From Bradyrhizobium sp. 1 (GTDB lineage Bacteria > Pseudomonadota > Alphaproteobacteria > Rhizobiales > Xanthobacteraceae): a stretch of 64,000 nucleotides of DNA. A program made the translations under genes and the position numbers. Positions 26,401 to 34,496 of this stretch are shown here, piece after piece; positions within the stretch are counted from its first letter, which is position 1, and each line of letters begins with the position of its first letter. The notes beneath the pieces are model-generated. The model saw only the letters and a list, made by a program, of their open reading frames with translations, made no database searches and was not told where the DNA came from. The stretch spans positions 391,432-455,431 of the forward strand of contig NZ_JADPJH010000018.1 in the NCBI RefSeq assembly GCF_023073315.1, in the 5' to 3' direction.

Positions 26401-29400
26401 GCCGAAGATACTGGAGTGCGCGGATGTGCCGCCGATGTAGGTATCCGCGCCGCCCATGCCGTAGAGCTCGTCATCGCCGAGCCCGCCGATGATGACGTTG
26501 TCGCCGTTGTCGCCTTCCAGGATATCGTTGAACTGGCTGCCGATGATATTTTCGACGCCGATCGATTGGGCGATCCCTTCGAAATGGCCGGTGTAATTGG
26601 CGATCCACAAACTGTCGTCGGACGTTGTCCAGGCGTGACCTGTCGCAAGGGGATCGCTGGGCGGGGTCCACCCGGGCCCCGCCGAGCTATCCGCTGAGTC
26701 GAGCTGAGCCCAGATCGCGCTGGCGGACTGACTGAAGTTTTCCGTGTCAGTTCCCAGGCCGCCGTCGATATGGTCGACGCCGCCTTGGCCGACCATGAAC
26801 ATATCGTCGCCACGGCCGCCATTGAGCGTATCGTTTCCGGCGCCGCCGGTCAGCACGTCGTTGCCGGCATTTCCGTCCAGCGTGTCACCACGGGAATCGG
26901 CGGTCAGCGTGTCGTCCAAGCGGCTGCCGTAAATATGTTCGATACCGCTGAGGTGGTCGCCCTCGGCGTCACCTCCCAGGCCGATACCTGTTGCAAGATT
27001 GACGTTCACCGCCAAGGATGCCGAGTAGTCTGCGGTGTCGTATCCATTGCCGCCGATGAGAACGTCAGCCCCCGCACCGCCGATCAATGTGTCATCGCCG
27101 GTGCCGCCATCGAGATGGTCGTTGCCAACGCCGCCATCCAGCGTGTCGTTGCCTGCACGGCCGCGCAGCGAGTCGTCGCCTTGGCCGCCATTGAGTGTAT
27201 CGTTTCCGGCGCCGCCGAGCAGCACGTCGTCGCCGGCATTTCCGTCCAGCGTGTCACCAAGGGAATCGGCGATCAGCTGGTCGCCCGAGAGGCTGCCGAT
27301 AATATGTTCGATACCGCTGAGGTGGTCGCCCTCGGCGTCACCCTCCAGGCCGGTGCCGGTTGCCAGATTGACGTTCACGGCCGCCGAGGACGTCGAATAG
27401 CTTGCGGTGTCGAAGCCATCGCCTCCGGTGAGTATGTCAGCGCCAGCACCGCCGATCAGAATATCATCGCCGATACCGCCATCGAGGTTGTCGTTGCCGA
27501 CACCGCCATCCAGCGTGTCGTTGCCTTCATAACCGCGCAGCGTGTCGTCGCCCCGCATGCCCTGAAGATGATTGTCGGCCTCGTTTCCGCCCAGCGTGTC
27601 GCCGCCGTCGCCGCCGATGACGTTCTCGATCAGGTGCAGGTGGAAATCATCGGCCGTGCCCCAGCCGCCAGAGTATTCGCGACCCGCAATACGATAATGT
27701 CCATTCTCCAGGTCGATGATCGAGGCGGTCGAAACCGCGGCCGCATTGATGGTGTCGATCCCACCATCATTGTCCAGCATGACAAAGCCATGTTTCGGAT
27801 CGTTGCCGAGCGTGCCGAACTCGTCGGTGAAGACGTAGGTGTCATTGGTCGTGTCGGCGCTGCCAAAGATGTTGAGCCTGGCGCCGGTAATGTCGCCGGT
27901 GTAGCCGATGTTGTGGTCGATGATGGCAACGGTCCAGGTTCCAGCGCTCAGTTCGCCCGCGAACTGGTTGCTGGTCATGGTCCATCCGCTGGTCGGGAAG
28001 GCGATAGGATTAACGTTGCCGTGGACGATGGCGGCTTGATAGTCGGCGTTGTCGACCTGATCCAGCATCATGCTGCGCGTCCCGTCGGGCGAGGTCAACA
28101 CGATCGTCAGATCGCTCACATTCGCATGACTGCTGGTGAGGGTGAGCGTCAGGTCCTCGATCTTGATATCGTCGGCGATATTGATGGAAAACCGCGTAAC
28201 TCCTTCCTCGCTGTGGACAACGCCGCCGGCGTTGACTACGTAACTGGCGTCGGCGATGTGCAGCGGCTGATGAAAAAATCCCACCGCAAGGGCCTGATTG
28301 GAAGAGACGGATTGCTCGGTCCAGGTTTCGGCGAGGCTAACCGCCGCCTTGGCATCCACGGTGCCGAACCCGTAATCGTTCGAGAAGTGAAGTCCACCGC
28401 CGTTCCATTCGTCGGCGCCATTATTGGTCCAGATATATTTTTCGGACCCCGTCGGGGCTGCGTTGATGGCGCTTCCCGTATGGCGAGCGGTCAAGGCGAG
28501 AATATCGCGCACGTCACGCCAGCCGAGATCGGGATTGGCTTGCAGCATGAGCGCAACGACACCCGCCACCTCGGGGGTGGCAGCAGACGTTCCCGTGAAA
28601 AGCGCGTAGTCGCCATCAACGAGGCCGCCCGAGGGATTGTTATTGTAGCCGTTCCAGCCAAGCAGATCGGTGGAAAGGACGCCGTCCCTGGTTCCGATGA
28701 CGTGCGGCTTCCCATCGGGTGCGGTGCCCGTTCCATTTCTTTGGTTATTGTCGGTGGTGCCGCCCAGACCGCTGAACGCCGAAACCAGCAGTGCGGCGCC
28801 TGGTGTGCTGTAATCGAGCACGTTGCCATTATGATCGACGGCACCCACCGTGATGACCCGCGGGTCGCTGTTGAAATTCTCCGCATTGACGTCTGTAGCA
28901 AAGAACGGCTGGACTCCGTGCTCGGTCTCGTTCACGTCACGGACATATTCAGACCCGCCCTCGCGATCGTTGCCGGCGCCGGCAACGATGATGGTGCCAA
29001 GGCCGCCGCGCCCGGCCGTCACGGCTACGAAGACCGCCCCTGAGATCTGCGGGAGGTGGTTGTAGTTCAGCCCGAAAGCGTGCCTGTCCGTCCAGCTATT
29101 GCTCGTAACATCGAAGTTCTTGAAATAGTTGAGGAGGCCGTAATCGGTCTGCCCACCGACATCAAAAGCAACGCCGGTAATTTTCGCATCATAGGCGATG
29201 CCTGTCGCACCCACACCGTCGTTTGCGGCAGCGATGATTCCCGCGACTTGTGTGCCATGGGCGTTGTCGGAGTTCCCGAGTTCCGCCGCGGTCGGTGAAT
29301 AACTGGGAATATTCGTCCCGGGTATGCCGGTTATGCTGGCCGCAAGGTCGGGGTGGTTGCCTTGAACGCCGCTGTCGAAGATGCCGACATGCACGCCCTT

Positions 29401-29739
29401 GCCGGTATAATTATAATCCTGCCAGACGGGCTTGACGTTGAGGTCCTGGCCCGGCGTGCCGAGATCCTGCCCAACATTCTCAAGATACCAGTCGCCTCGC
29501 TGAAGTGGGGTGAGAACGGGAGGCGGTGGGAAGATGACCGGCTGATTGGGATTGAAGTTTGAGGAAAGCTGATCGAGAGCCGCATTCGAAGCAGGCTGAA
29601 TGGGATCGGCAATCGAAGAATTGAGATTCGGCGTTGGCAGTATGTTGCCGAGCACGGGATCGGAAAAAGAAAACTGCAAATCGTAAAATGGGGTGTCCAG
29701 ATCGAAAAACGGGAAGCGCGCCGAACCTTTGTAAGCCAT
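23440..29739 (-). CDS. Large S8 serine protease with P domain, RTX calcium-binding repeats and C-terminal VWD-like region (putative type I-secreted)
   Basis: Protein of 2,099 residues. A subtilisin domain at about residues 110-470 has Asp122 (IFDSGVQGNHPDL), His161 (NAHGTQVAG), oxyanion Asn257 and Ser385 (GTSAATPEVAG). A proprotein-convertase P domain follows (about 507-627). From about 720 there are many GGxGxDxLxGG calcium-binding nonapeptides and a serralysin-like segment (GGGGDDTFVFAH). Then come Ig/cadherin-like parts and a VWD-like C-terminus (GDVHYTSFDGFKFNLQSTGD). There is no Sec signal, so type I secretion is likely, but no exporter genes are near. ATG 29739 has GGAG nine bases upstream. 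A tandem repeat lies at 26815-27550. Confidence 0.92.
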   Translation of the reverse strand: MAYKGSARFPFFDLDTPFYDLQFSFSDPVLGNILPTPNLNSSIADPIQPASNAALDQLSSNFNPNQPVIFPPPPVLTPLQRGDWYLENVGQDLGTPGQDLNVKPVWQDYNYTGKGVHVGIFDSGVQGNHPDLAASITGIPGTNIPSYSPTAAELGNSDNAHGTQVAGIIAAANDGVGATGIAYDAKITGVAFDVGGQTDYGLLNYFKNFDVTSNSWTDRHAFGLNYNHLPQISGAVFVAVTAGRGGLGTIIVAGAGNDREGGSEYVRDVNETEHGVQPFFATDVNAENFNSDPRVITVGAVDHNGNVLDYSTPGAALLVSAFSGLGGTTDNNQRNGTGTAPDGKPHVIGTRDGVLSTDLLGWNGYNNNPSGGLVDGDYALFTGTSAATPEVAGVVALMLQANPDLGWRDVRDILALTARHTGSAINAAPTGSEKYIWTNNGADEWNGGGLHFSNDYGFGTVDAKAAVSLAETWTEQSVSSNQALAVGFFHQPLHIADASYVVNAGGVVHSEEGVTRFSINIADDIKIEDLTLTLTSSHANVSDLTIVLTSPDGTRSMMLDQVDNADYQAAIVHGNVNPIAFPTSGWTMTSNQFAGELSAGTWTVAIIDHNIGYTGDITGARLNIFGSADTTNDTYVFTDEFGTLGNDPKHGFVMLDNDGGIDTINAAAVSTASIIDLENGHYRIAGREYSGGWGTADDFHLHLIENVIGGDGGDTLGGNEADNHLQGMRGDDTLRGYEGNDTLDGGVGNDNLDGGIGDDILIGGAGADILTGGDGFDTASYSTSSAAVNVNLATGTGLEGDAEGDHLSGIEHIIGSLSGDQLIADSLGDTLDGNAGDDVLLGGAGNDTLNGGQGDDSLRGRAGNDTLDGGVGNDHLDGGTGDDTLIGGAGADVLIGGNGYDTADYSASLAVNVNLATGIGLGGDAEGDHLSGIEHIYGSRLDDTLTADSRGDTLDGNAGNDVLTGGAGNDTLNGGRGDDMFMVGQGGVDHIDGGLGTDTENFSQSASAIWAQLDSADSSAGPGWTPPSDPLATGHAWTTSDDSLWIANYTGHFEGIAQSIGVENIIGSQFNDILEGDNGDNVIIGGLGDDELYGMGGADTYIGGTSAHSSIFGIGGDDLVGYWYAGSAVTVDLENDSRNTGDAADDRFYGIKGLGGSFYDDALYGTTGNNVLMGEAGADILDGREGEDTASYRWAIEGVTANLAHPELNTGDAKGDAYISIEDLQGSYFNDTLTGDAGDNRIQGLNGQDTLTGGGGDDTFVFAHASDIGGGATGTASDVITDFSAGDIIDLSGIDAIDATGPKDSFSLIGDAAFSGHAGELRTGQDHATGMTYVQGDTNGDGIADFQLNLSNPYHLAASDFRFTPPAPDISGKAEDGYLAGATIFADTNHDHVLSPHEAATTTDGQGNFTLAPGDAPLIAIGGTDIATGLAFKGFLSAPSGATVITPLTTLVQVLTESGVADPLAKVLQVFHLPAGTDLLHIDPVAMAAAGDPSGFNLLAAAAGVMSDVALIAAGLEGQSNMAPMAAATSAFAAVASVISGNSSIDPTDAGLLGQIVTLAGLTGEFADSVTQALVSINGQILAAPNTASLIAIQTHAQGDLADSIATPAAPTLTLAHDSGASSTDHITSNATIAVVAAPAGETLAYTVDGSVVASYDPAGLTQGVHHVSVTQTNAAGYVSAAGEIDFTYDTVAPGLALAAPTGPIITDRPTEIFGTAGLEDSGRTVQISEGGSVLGTAIVGSDGSWHADVMLHGVGDHTLVASATDLAGNTDQLSTTLAAAANGLPTAGGDHLTAREHTPLVTSAADLLANDTDPDGDTLNLVSVGHATHGNVVFDAAHETVTFTPDAGYSGAAAFDYTISDGHGGLATGTVGVNVKSGSTGGGWGDVHYTSFDGFKFNLQSTGDYVIAHATSGPEFEVDGRAENLGHTGVSYLTAVAVEAGDHLIVFDEAKPSTMLVDGHAVTFAVGDRLDLGDGVVIGRATATTHQIETPLDFVDMLDHGSYLDLSVHAGSAREPGSFEGLLGNLDGNAKNDFGLANGTWLANPNAKVIEGLFADAWRVGPQDNMLASLGHETFTQRLSDATHDHASAISVHDWHII
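26815..27550 (-). repeat. Internal ~370-bp tandem duplication within RTX region
   Basis: Two copies of about 123-124 codons lie head to tail: TTGAGCGTATCGTTTCC at 26822 recurs as TTGAGTGTATCGTTTCC at 27191, offset 369. CCGCCATCCAGCGTGTCGTT recurs with offset 372. Each encodes calcium-binding repeats, a DTASYS or DTADYS strand and DAEGDHLSGIEHI. Copies have diverged, so the duplication is not recent. Confidence 0.75.
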
Positions 29740-30360
29740 TGATCTCATCTCCAAAGACTGTCTTGAGCTGAAATTCACGCAGTAGTTGCAGATCGATTCA
29801 TTGTTGTGTTGGGCCGATCACGCAAATCGCCTGCTCGATCGTCAGCACGCGCTTCTGTCCGGTGCGACGAAGCAGAAGCATTCAATTTGAAATGAGTGGT
29901 GGCCGCCTCCACCGTTAGGTTGAGTTCGGTCCGCTTTGGGCAATGGTTGCCCACGAACCCGGTCACAAGACAGAGAGGCCGCACTTGCGCGCCGAGGTTC
30001 CATGCCCTGAAGGTGGAGAAATTTTCGGCGCCGGCGCCGGTTGAACTGGCAACGACAGCCGCGGCTGCACTATCGGTTACCGGCGCGAAACGATTGCTGT
30101 TTCCTGTGATCGCTTCGAAACCATCCATTCGGGGCACACGACAAAATCGGTGTCGCCCGCATTTGCCGAACACTGGGAAGATTTCCTAACGCGCTGCGGG
30201 CAGGGCTCCTTGGACTACGCTTGTCCGTTCTGATCCAATCCGGCCGAACAGCTTTCTCGCGGGCTGCGTGATGAGTTCGCTCTTCAGCCGGCGAAGGAGC
30301 ACGCATGTCGTGAACGGCGAGCGGATTGGCCAGCTCCGCTCCGGCGACGAGGTTGCAGCG
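29740..30360. other. Intergenic region between divergent genes
   Basis: About 620 bases separate the protease gene (leftward) from the ABC binding-protein gene (rightward). I see no convincing coding sequence, tRNA or strong palindrome. The region is likely to contain the two promoters. The open readings through it lack ribosome sites and family features. Confidence 0.5.
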
Positions 30361-31581
30361 ATGAGCAAGAGCTTGCGCATGAATGCTGCCAGAGCGGCAA
30401 TCCTTGCTGCCGGACTTTTCGTCGCGACCCCTTCGCTCGCGGGTGATCGTCAATATGGCCCGGGCGCAAGCGATGCCGAGATCAAGATCGGCCAGACGAT
30501 GCCCTATAGCGGTCCGCTTTCGGCATCCTCCGTGATCGGCAAGGTGCAGGCGGCCTATTTCCGCATGATCAACGATCATGGCGGCGTCAATGGACGCAAG
30601 ATCAATTTGATTTCCTACGACGATGCGGCGACGCCGTCCAAGACCGTCGAGCAGGTCCGCAAACTCATAGAGAGCGACGAAGTGTTGTTCACATTCGAGA
30701 CGCTCGGCAATGCCTCGAACATCGCGGTCCAGAAATATCTCAATGACCGCAAGATCCCTCAGCTCTTCGTGGCCGGGCGATCGACGCGTTTTGAGGATCC
30801 GATCAACTTCCCCTGGACGATGGGATTTGCTCCCAATCTGCGCACGGAGATTCGCGTCTACGCGCGCTTCATCCTGGACAACTATCCGAATGCCAAAATC
30901 GGCCTGCTCTATCAGAACGATGAAAGCGGCAAGGATTATCTGACCGGGTTGAAGGAAGCACTCGGTGCAAGGGCAGGCGAACTCATCGTCAGTGACGCTT
31001 CATACGATGTATCGGACCCGACCGTCGACTCGCAGGTCGTGCGGCTCAAGGCGGCCGGTGTCGATGTCCTCGTCAACATGGCTGCCTCGAAATTCGCCGC
31101 CCAGGTCATCAGAAAGATGGCAGAGCTTGATTGGAAGCCCGTTCATCTCCTTGGCGTGGGCTCGTCCTCGATCGACGCGGTTCTGATCCCCGCAGGCATC
31201 GAGAACGCAAAGGGCATCATCTCGGCGAGCTCGTTCAAGGAGGCCGCTGACCCGATTTGGCGTGATGATGAAGGCACGAAGCGATGGAGCACCTTCATGA
31301 ATGGTTATTATCCGGGAGGCGACCGGAAAAGCATCTTCACGGTCTACGGCTATAGCGCCGCCGAGCTGCTGGTGCAGGTCTTGAAGCAATGCGGCGACAA
31401 TCTCTCGCGCGAGAATGTCATGGCGCAAGCGACGAGCCTGAAAAACGTGAAGCTTGATCTGCTGCTACCGGGGCTCTCCGTCAACACCGGCCGGACCGAT
31501 TATCGTGTCGTCAAGGAGTTCCGAATGATGCGTTTCACAGGCGATCGATGGGAGGCGTTCGGACCGATTGTCACCGATTGA
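30361..31581 (+). CDS. ABC transporter substrate-binding protein (branched-chain amino acid type)
   Basis: Protein of 406 residues. A signal peptide (AARAAILAAGLFVATPSLAG) is followed by the LivJ-type periplasmic domain: EIKIGQTMPYSGPLSASSVI, YFRMINDHGGVNGRKINLIS, FETLGNASNIAVQKYL and IGLLYQNDESGKDYL. No LivH, LivM, LivG or LivF genes lie nearby, so the transporter partner is elsewhere or the protein acts as a sensor. ATG 30361 begins the signal peptide; longer in-frame readings upstream are rejected. The ligand is unknown. Confidence 0.92.
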   Translation: MSKSLRMNAARAAILAAGLFVATPSLAGDRQYGPGASDAEIKIGQTMPYSGPLSASSVIGKVQAAYFRMINDHGGVNGRKINLISYDDAATPSKTVEQVRKLIESDEVLFTFETLGNASNIAVQKYLNDRKIPQLFVAGRSTRFEDPINFPWTMGFAPNLRTEIRVYARFILDNYPNAKIGLLYQNDESGKDYLTGLKEALGARAGELIVSDASYDVSDPTVDSQVVRLKAAGVDVLVNMAASKFAAQVIRKMAELDWKPVHLLGVGSSSIDAVLIPAGIENAKGIISASSFKEAADPIWRDDEGTKRWSTFMNGYYPGGDRKSIFTVYGYSAAELLVQVLKQCGDNLSRENVMAQATSLKNVKLDLLLPGLSVNTGRTDYRVVKEFRMMRFTGDRWEAFGPIVTD

Positions 31582-31698
31582 TCCGCCCGGCCGTGAGCGG
31601 ACGCCGTTCGCGCCACCATACTAAGGACAAACAGCGGTTTGTCGTGTCGGTGGTTGCGTATGATTCCCTCCCTGGCACCATCCCTCCCAGTTCGCACC

Positions 31699-32844
31699 TC
31701 ACACCGGAAACGTCAGCGACTTTGCCAGCCTGACAAGATCGACCTGCCTCCCGCAGCCCGTCTTCTGGAAGACATGAACGAGGTGGCTCTTCACGGTGGC
31801 GACGGAAACGCCGAGCGACGCCGAGATATCGGCGCGTGTCTGTCCTTCGCAAATCAGCTCGAAGATTCGAATCTCGGCCGGCGTCAGGTCATAGAGTTGG
31901 ATGAGAGCATCGTGAGGCAATCGCGGCGGCCCGGAGGCCGACGTCACGAACAAGGCGGCGGCGGCTCGCTGGATCAGACCGGATCGCATATGGCTGCGTC
32001 GCAGCGGCAGAACGTGGATGACGAGAGGGTCGCCGCCGGGGCGAGGGATCGGGATGCCAATGCCTTTTTGGCCGAGCGTCGCCTCGTCCTTCGCGGCCTG
32101 CGCGATGGCCGATTGCAATGTGCTGGTGGTCGTCGCGGATTGGACGGCGATCCGGCCATGTTGAACCACAATCGGATCACCCGACGCGAGCATGGCGCCC
32201 GCTGCGGCGTTGGCGTGAACGATTTTCGAATCTTCATCCGCCAGGACGACGCCGACCGTCAGGGCCTCGACGGTCGCGGCGAATGTCGCGGCCTCCACCG
32301 CCTTCATGTCGAACAGATTGCTGATCGTCACGGCGCGGCGGATGTGTGGCGCCAGAAGGCGCAATCCGCCGATTTGCGCATCGTCGATGGGGCCGGCCGA
32401 CTCATGCTGGCTGAAGATCGCGTTTCCAATCATCGTCCTGTCGCGAACGAGGCCGACGGCAACGGCGTCAAACAAGCCTTTGGGCAAGGCCCATTCGCGA
32501 TAATAGCGATTGCCGGAGATGACGTCCTGCCGGACAGCCTGGGATTGAACGATCGGCTCCCCGAGCGGGTATTGCTGAATGCGCTCGGCGCCGCCCCAGA
32601 GCTCGATGATGTCAGCCCCGTACCCGATCGCATTCTGAGACATCTGGGCGAGATCGCTGGTCCTGGAGACCGCATTGACGACGGCCTTCATATTCGAGAG
32701 GCTGGCGGCCGAGAGCGCGCCGGTGGCAAAGCCGAACTCGGCGCATATCCCGTCCAGGACTTCGGTCCAGCGTTCGGGTGCGATCACACAATCATAGATA
32801 TCACCGATGAGATCCGAGAGTTTCCCGACCGAAGCCTGCTGCAT
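31699..32844 (-). CDS. LuxR-type helix-turn-helix regulator, copy 1 of a tandem pair
   Basis: Protein of 381 residues. Residues about 320-375 hold the GerE/LuxR DNA-binding domain (YDLTPAEIRIFELICEGQTR, then VSVATVKSHLVHVFQKTG). The N-terminal 300 residues include a PAS-like stretch (ALTVGVVLADEDSKIVHANAAA) and no acyl-homoserine-lactone or receiver domain I recognise. It is an ungapped paralogue of the gene at 32914-34059, about four fifths identical by eye, with matching upstream sequence. Two direct repeats lie just upstream of its start. Targets unknown. Confidence 0.88.
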   Translation of the reverse strand: MQQASVGKLSDLIGDIYDCVIAPERWTEVLDGICAEFGFATGALSAASLSNMKAVVNAVSRTSDLAQMSQNAIGYGADIIELWGGAERIQQYPLGEPIVQSQAVRQDVISGNRYYREWALPKGLFDAVAVGLVRDRTMIGNAIFSQHESAGPIDDAQIGGLRLLAPHIRRAVTISNLFDMKAVEAATFAATVEALTVGVVLADEDSKIVHANAAAGAMLASGDPIVVQHGRIAVQSATTTSTLQSAIAQAAKDEATLGQKGIGIPIPRPGGDPLVIHVLPLRRSHMRSGLIQRAAAALFVTSASGPPRLPHDALIQLYDLTPAEIRIFELICEGQTRADISASLGVSVATVKSHLVHVFQKTGCGRQVDLVRLAKSLTFPV

Positions 32845-32850
32845 TCCAAA

Positions 32851-32880
32851 CCACTCACTTCAAAGCCACTCACTTCAAAA
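32851..32880. promoter_or_regulatory. Direct repeats upstream of LuxR copy 1 (candidate operator)
   Basis: CCACTCACTTCAAAG (32851-32865) and CCACTCACTTCAAAA (32866-32880) are tandem 15-mers in the 69-bp gap between the two LuxR genes, just upstream of copy 1. A similar pair precedes copy 2 at 34066. A binding site for one of the regulators is inference. Confidence 0.5.
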
Positions 32881-32913
32881 AATCACGCAAATCATCGTCA
32901 CCCAGGCCGTTCC

Positions 32914-34059
32914 CTACACCGGAAACGTCAGCGATTTTGCCAGCCTGACCAGATCGACCTGGCGTCGGCATCCTGTCTTCTCGAAGACATGAAAGAGGTG
33001 GGTTTTCACCGTGCTCACGGACACCCCGAGCTGCGACGAGATCGCGTCACGTGTCTGTCCGTCGCAGATGAGCTCGAAGATACGAACCTCGGCCGGCGTC
33101 AGATCATAGAGCTGGACGAGCGCATCGTGAGGCAGCTGCGGCGGACCGGAGGCCGATGCCACGAACAGCGCGGCGGCGGCGCGCTGGACCAGTCCGGCCC
33201 GCATATGGCCGCGTCGCAGCGGCAGAACATGGATGACGAGCGGATCGCCGCTCGGGCGCGGGATCGGGATGCCGATGCCTTTCTGGCCGAGGGCCGCCTC
33301 GTCCTTCGCGGCTTGCGCGATGGCCGATTGCAGTGAGGCGGTCGTCGCCGCGGACTGAACCGCGATCCGGCCATGTCGCGCCAGAACCGGATCGCCGGCC
33401 GCGAGCATGGCTTCTGCTGCGGCGTTGGCGTGAACGATTTTCGAATCCTCGTCCGTCAGGACGACGCCGGCCGTCAGGGTCTCCACCGTCGCGGAGAATG
33501 TCGCGGCTTCCACCGTCTTCATGTCGAACAGATTGCTGATGGTCACGGCGCGGCGGATGTGAGGCGCGAGAACGCGCAATCCGCTGACCTGCGCATCTTC
33601 GATGGCTCCGTCCGACTCATGCTGACTGAATGTCGCATTGCCGATCATCGTCTTTTCGCGAACGAGGGCGACACCGACAGCGTCGAACAGGCCCTTGGGC
33701 ATGGCCCATTCCCGATGATAGCGGTTTCGGAGGATCATTTCCTCTGGAACCGCCTGGGATCGAATGATCGGTTCTCCAAGCGGATATTGCCGGATGCGCT
33801 CAATGCCGCCCCACAGTTCGACGATATCAGCCACATACTCGACTGCGGTCCCGGTCATCGTCGGGACCGGGTCGGTTCCGGAGGCCGCATTGACGCCGAT
33901 TCTCGTGTTTGTGAGGCTGTAGGCTGAGAGCACGGCCGTCGCGAAGCCTAACTCCATGCGAATCTCGTTCAGAACCCTCGTCCATTGTTCAGGCGCGATC
34001 ACGCAATCGTAGATCTTGCCGATCAGGTCCGAGAACGTCTCGACCGAAGCCTGCTGCAT
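32914..34059 (-). CDS. LuxR-type helix-turn-helix regulator, copy 2 of a tandem pair
   Basis: Protein of 381 residues, same domain order as its neighbour: an N-terminal region beginning QQASVETFSDLIGKIYDCVI, a PAS-like segment LTAGVVLTDEDSKIVHANAAA, and a LuxR helix-turn-helix (YDLTPAEVRIFELICDGQTR, VSVSTVKTHLFHVFEKTG). The strict length match and shared start region show a whole-gene duplication that included the promoter. Differences cluster in the N-terminal 80 residues, perhaps altering the signal. Upstream repeats at 34066-34100 resemble those of copy 1. Confidence 0.88.
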   Translation of the reverse strand: MQQASVETFSDLIGKIYDCVIAPEQWTRVLNEIRMELGFATAVLSAYSLTNTRIGVNAASGTDPVPTMTGTAVEYVADIVELWGGIERIRQYPLGEPIIRSQAVPEEMILRNRYHREWAMPKGLFDAVGVALVREKTMIGNATFSQHESDGAIEDAQVSGLRVLAPHIRRAVTISNLFDMKTVEAATFSATVETLTAGVVLTDEDSKIVHANAAAEAMLAAGDPVLARHGRIAVQSAATTASLQSAIAQAAKDEAALGQKGIGIPIPRPSGDPLVIHVLPLRRGHMRAGLVQRAAAALFVASASGPPQLPHDALVQLYDLTPAEVRIFELICDGQTRDAISSQLGVSVSTVKTHLFHVFEKTGCRRQVDLVRLAKSLTFPV

Positions 34060-34496
34060 TCCAAACCACTCACTTGAAAATCAGTGTCGTCACTTGAAAG
34101 CTATATTGGAGTGGCTTCATCGCCTATGGCGGATTTCACAATTCTCACCCCATGGTCTTATCACCGCGATTTCGCGGCGCAAACGGGAACGCCGGACACA
34201 AACCCTTGACGCCTCTTGCGCGGCCTCCATGATTTTCGCGAATGGCCGGACTTCTGCGTCTTGAATGCGCAGGTCCAGTGCATGGTCTGCGCGGGGCCTG
34301 ATTAAAACTGTGGCAGACGCGACGTCGATTGCGGGCCGGCGGACTCGACTCGCGTCGAGTTGCGGGATTCGACGATGCTGGCTGGCGATCCGGCGAAACT
34401 TCGGCGTGTTGCAGCAGTGTGGCGCTGGCGGCCGGCTGGCGCTGAGGTCGCGGCCGGGCTCCCGAGCTGTCGTGCAGTTCGGGGCGCGTTTGGCTT
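34060..34496. other. Intergenic region with operator-like repeats and a hairpin
   Basis: This 437-base gap holds CCACTCACTTGAAAA (34066-34080) and a second CACTTGAAAG half ending at 34100, matching the repeats ahead of LuxR copy 1 but spaced two helical turns apart. A perfect hairpin ACTCGAC/GTCGAGT lies at 34343-34360, past the 3' end of the cytochrome gene. No convincing gene was seen. Confidence 0.55.

Noticed and set aside
26770..29043. A 757-codon plus-strand frame opposite the RTX protease.
   Set aside because: It is the antisense of GC-rich RTX repeats and the protease domain; its repeats simply mirror them.
31639..33336. A 565-codon plus-strand frame opposite the tandem LuxR genes, internally repeated.
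   Set aside because: The repeat reflects the gene duplication on the other strand; no domain seen.
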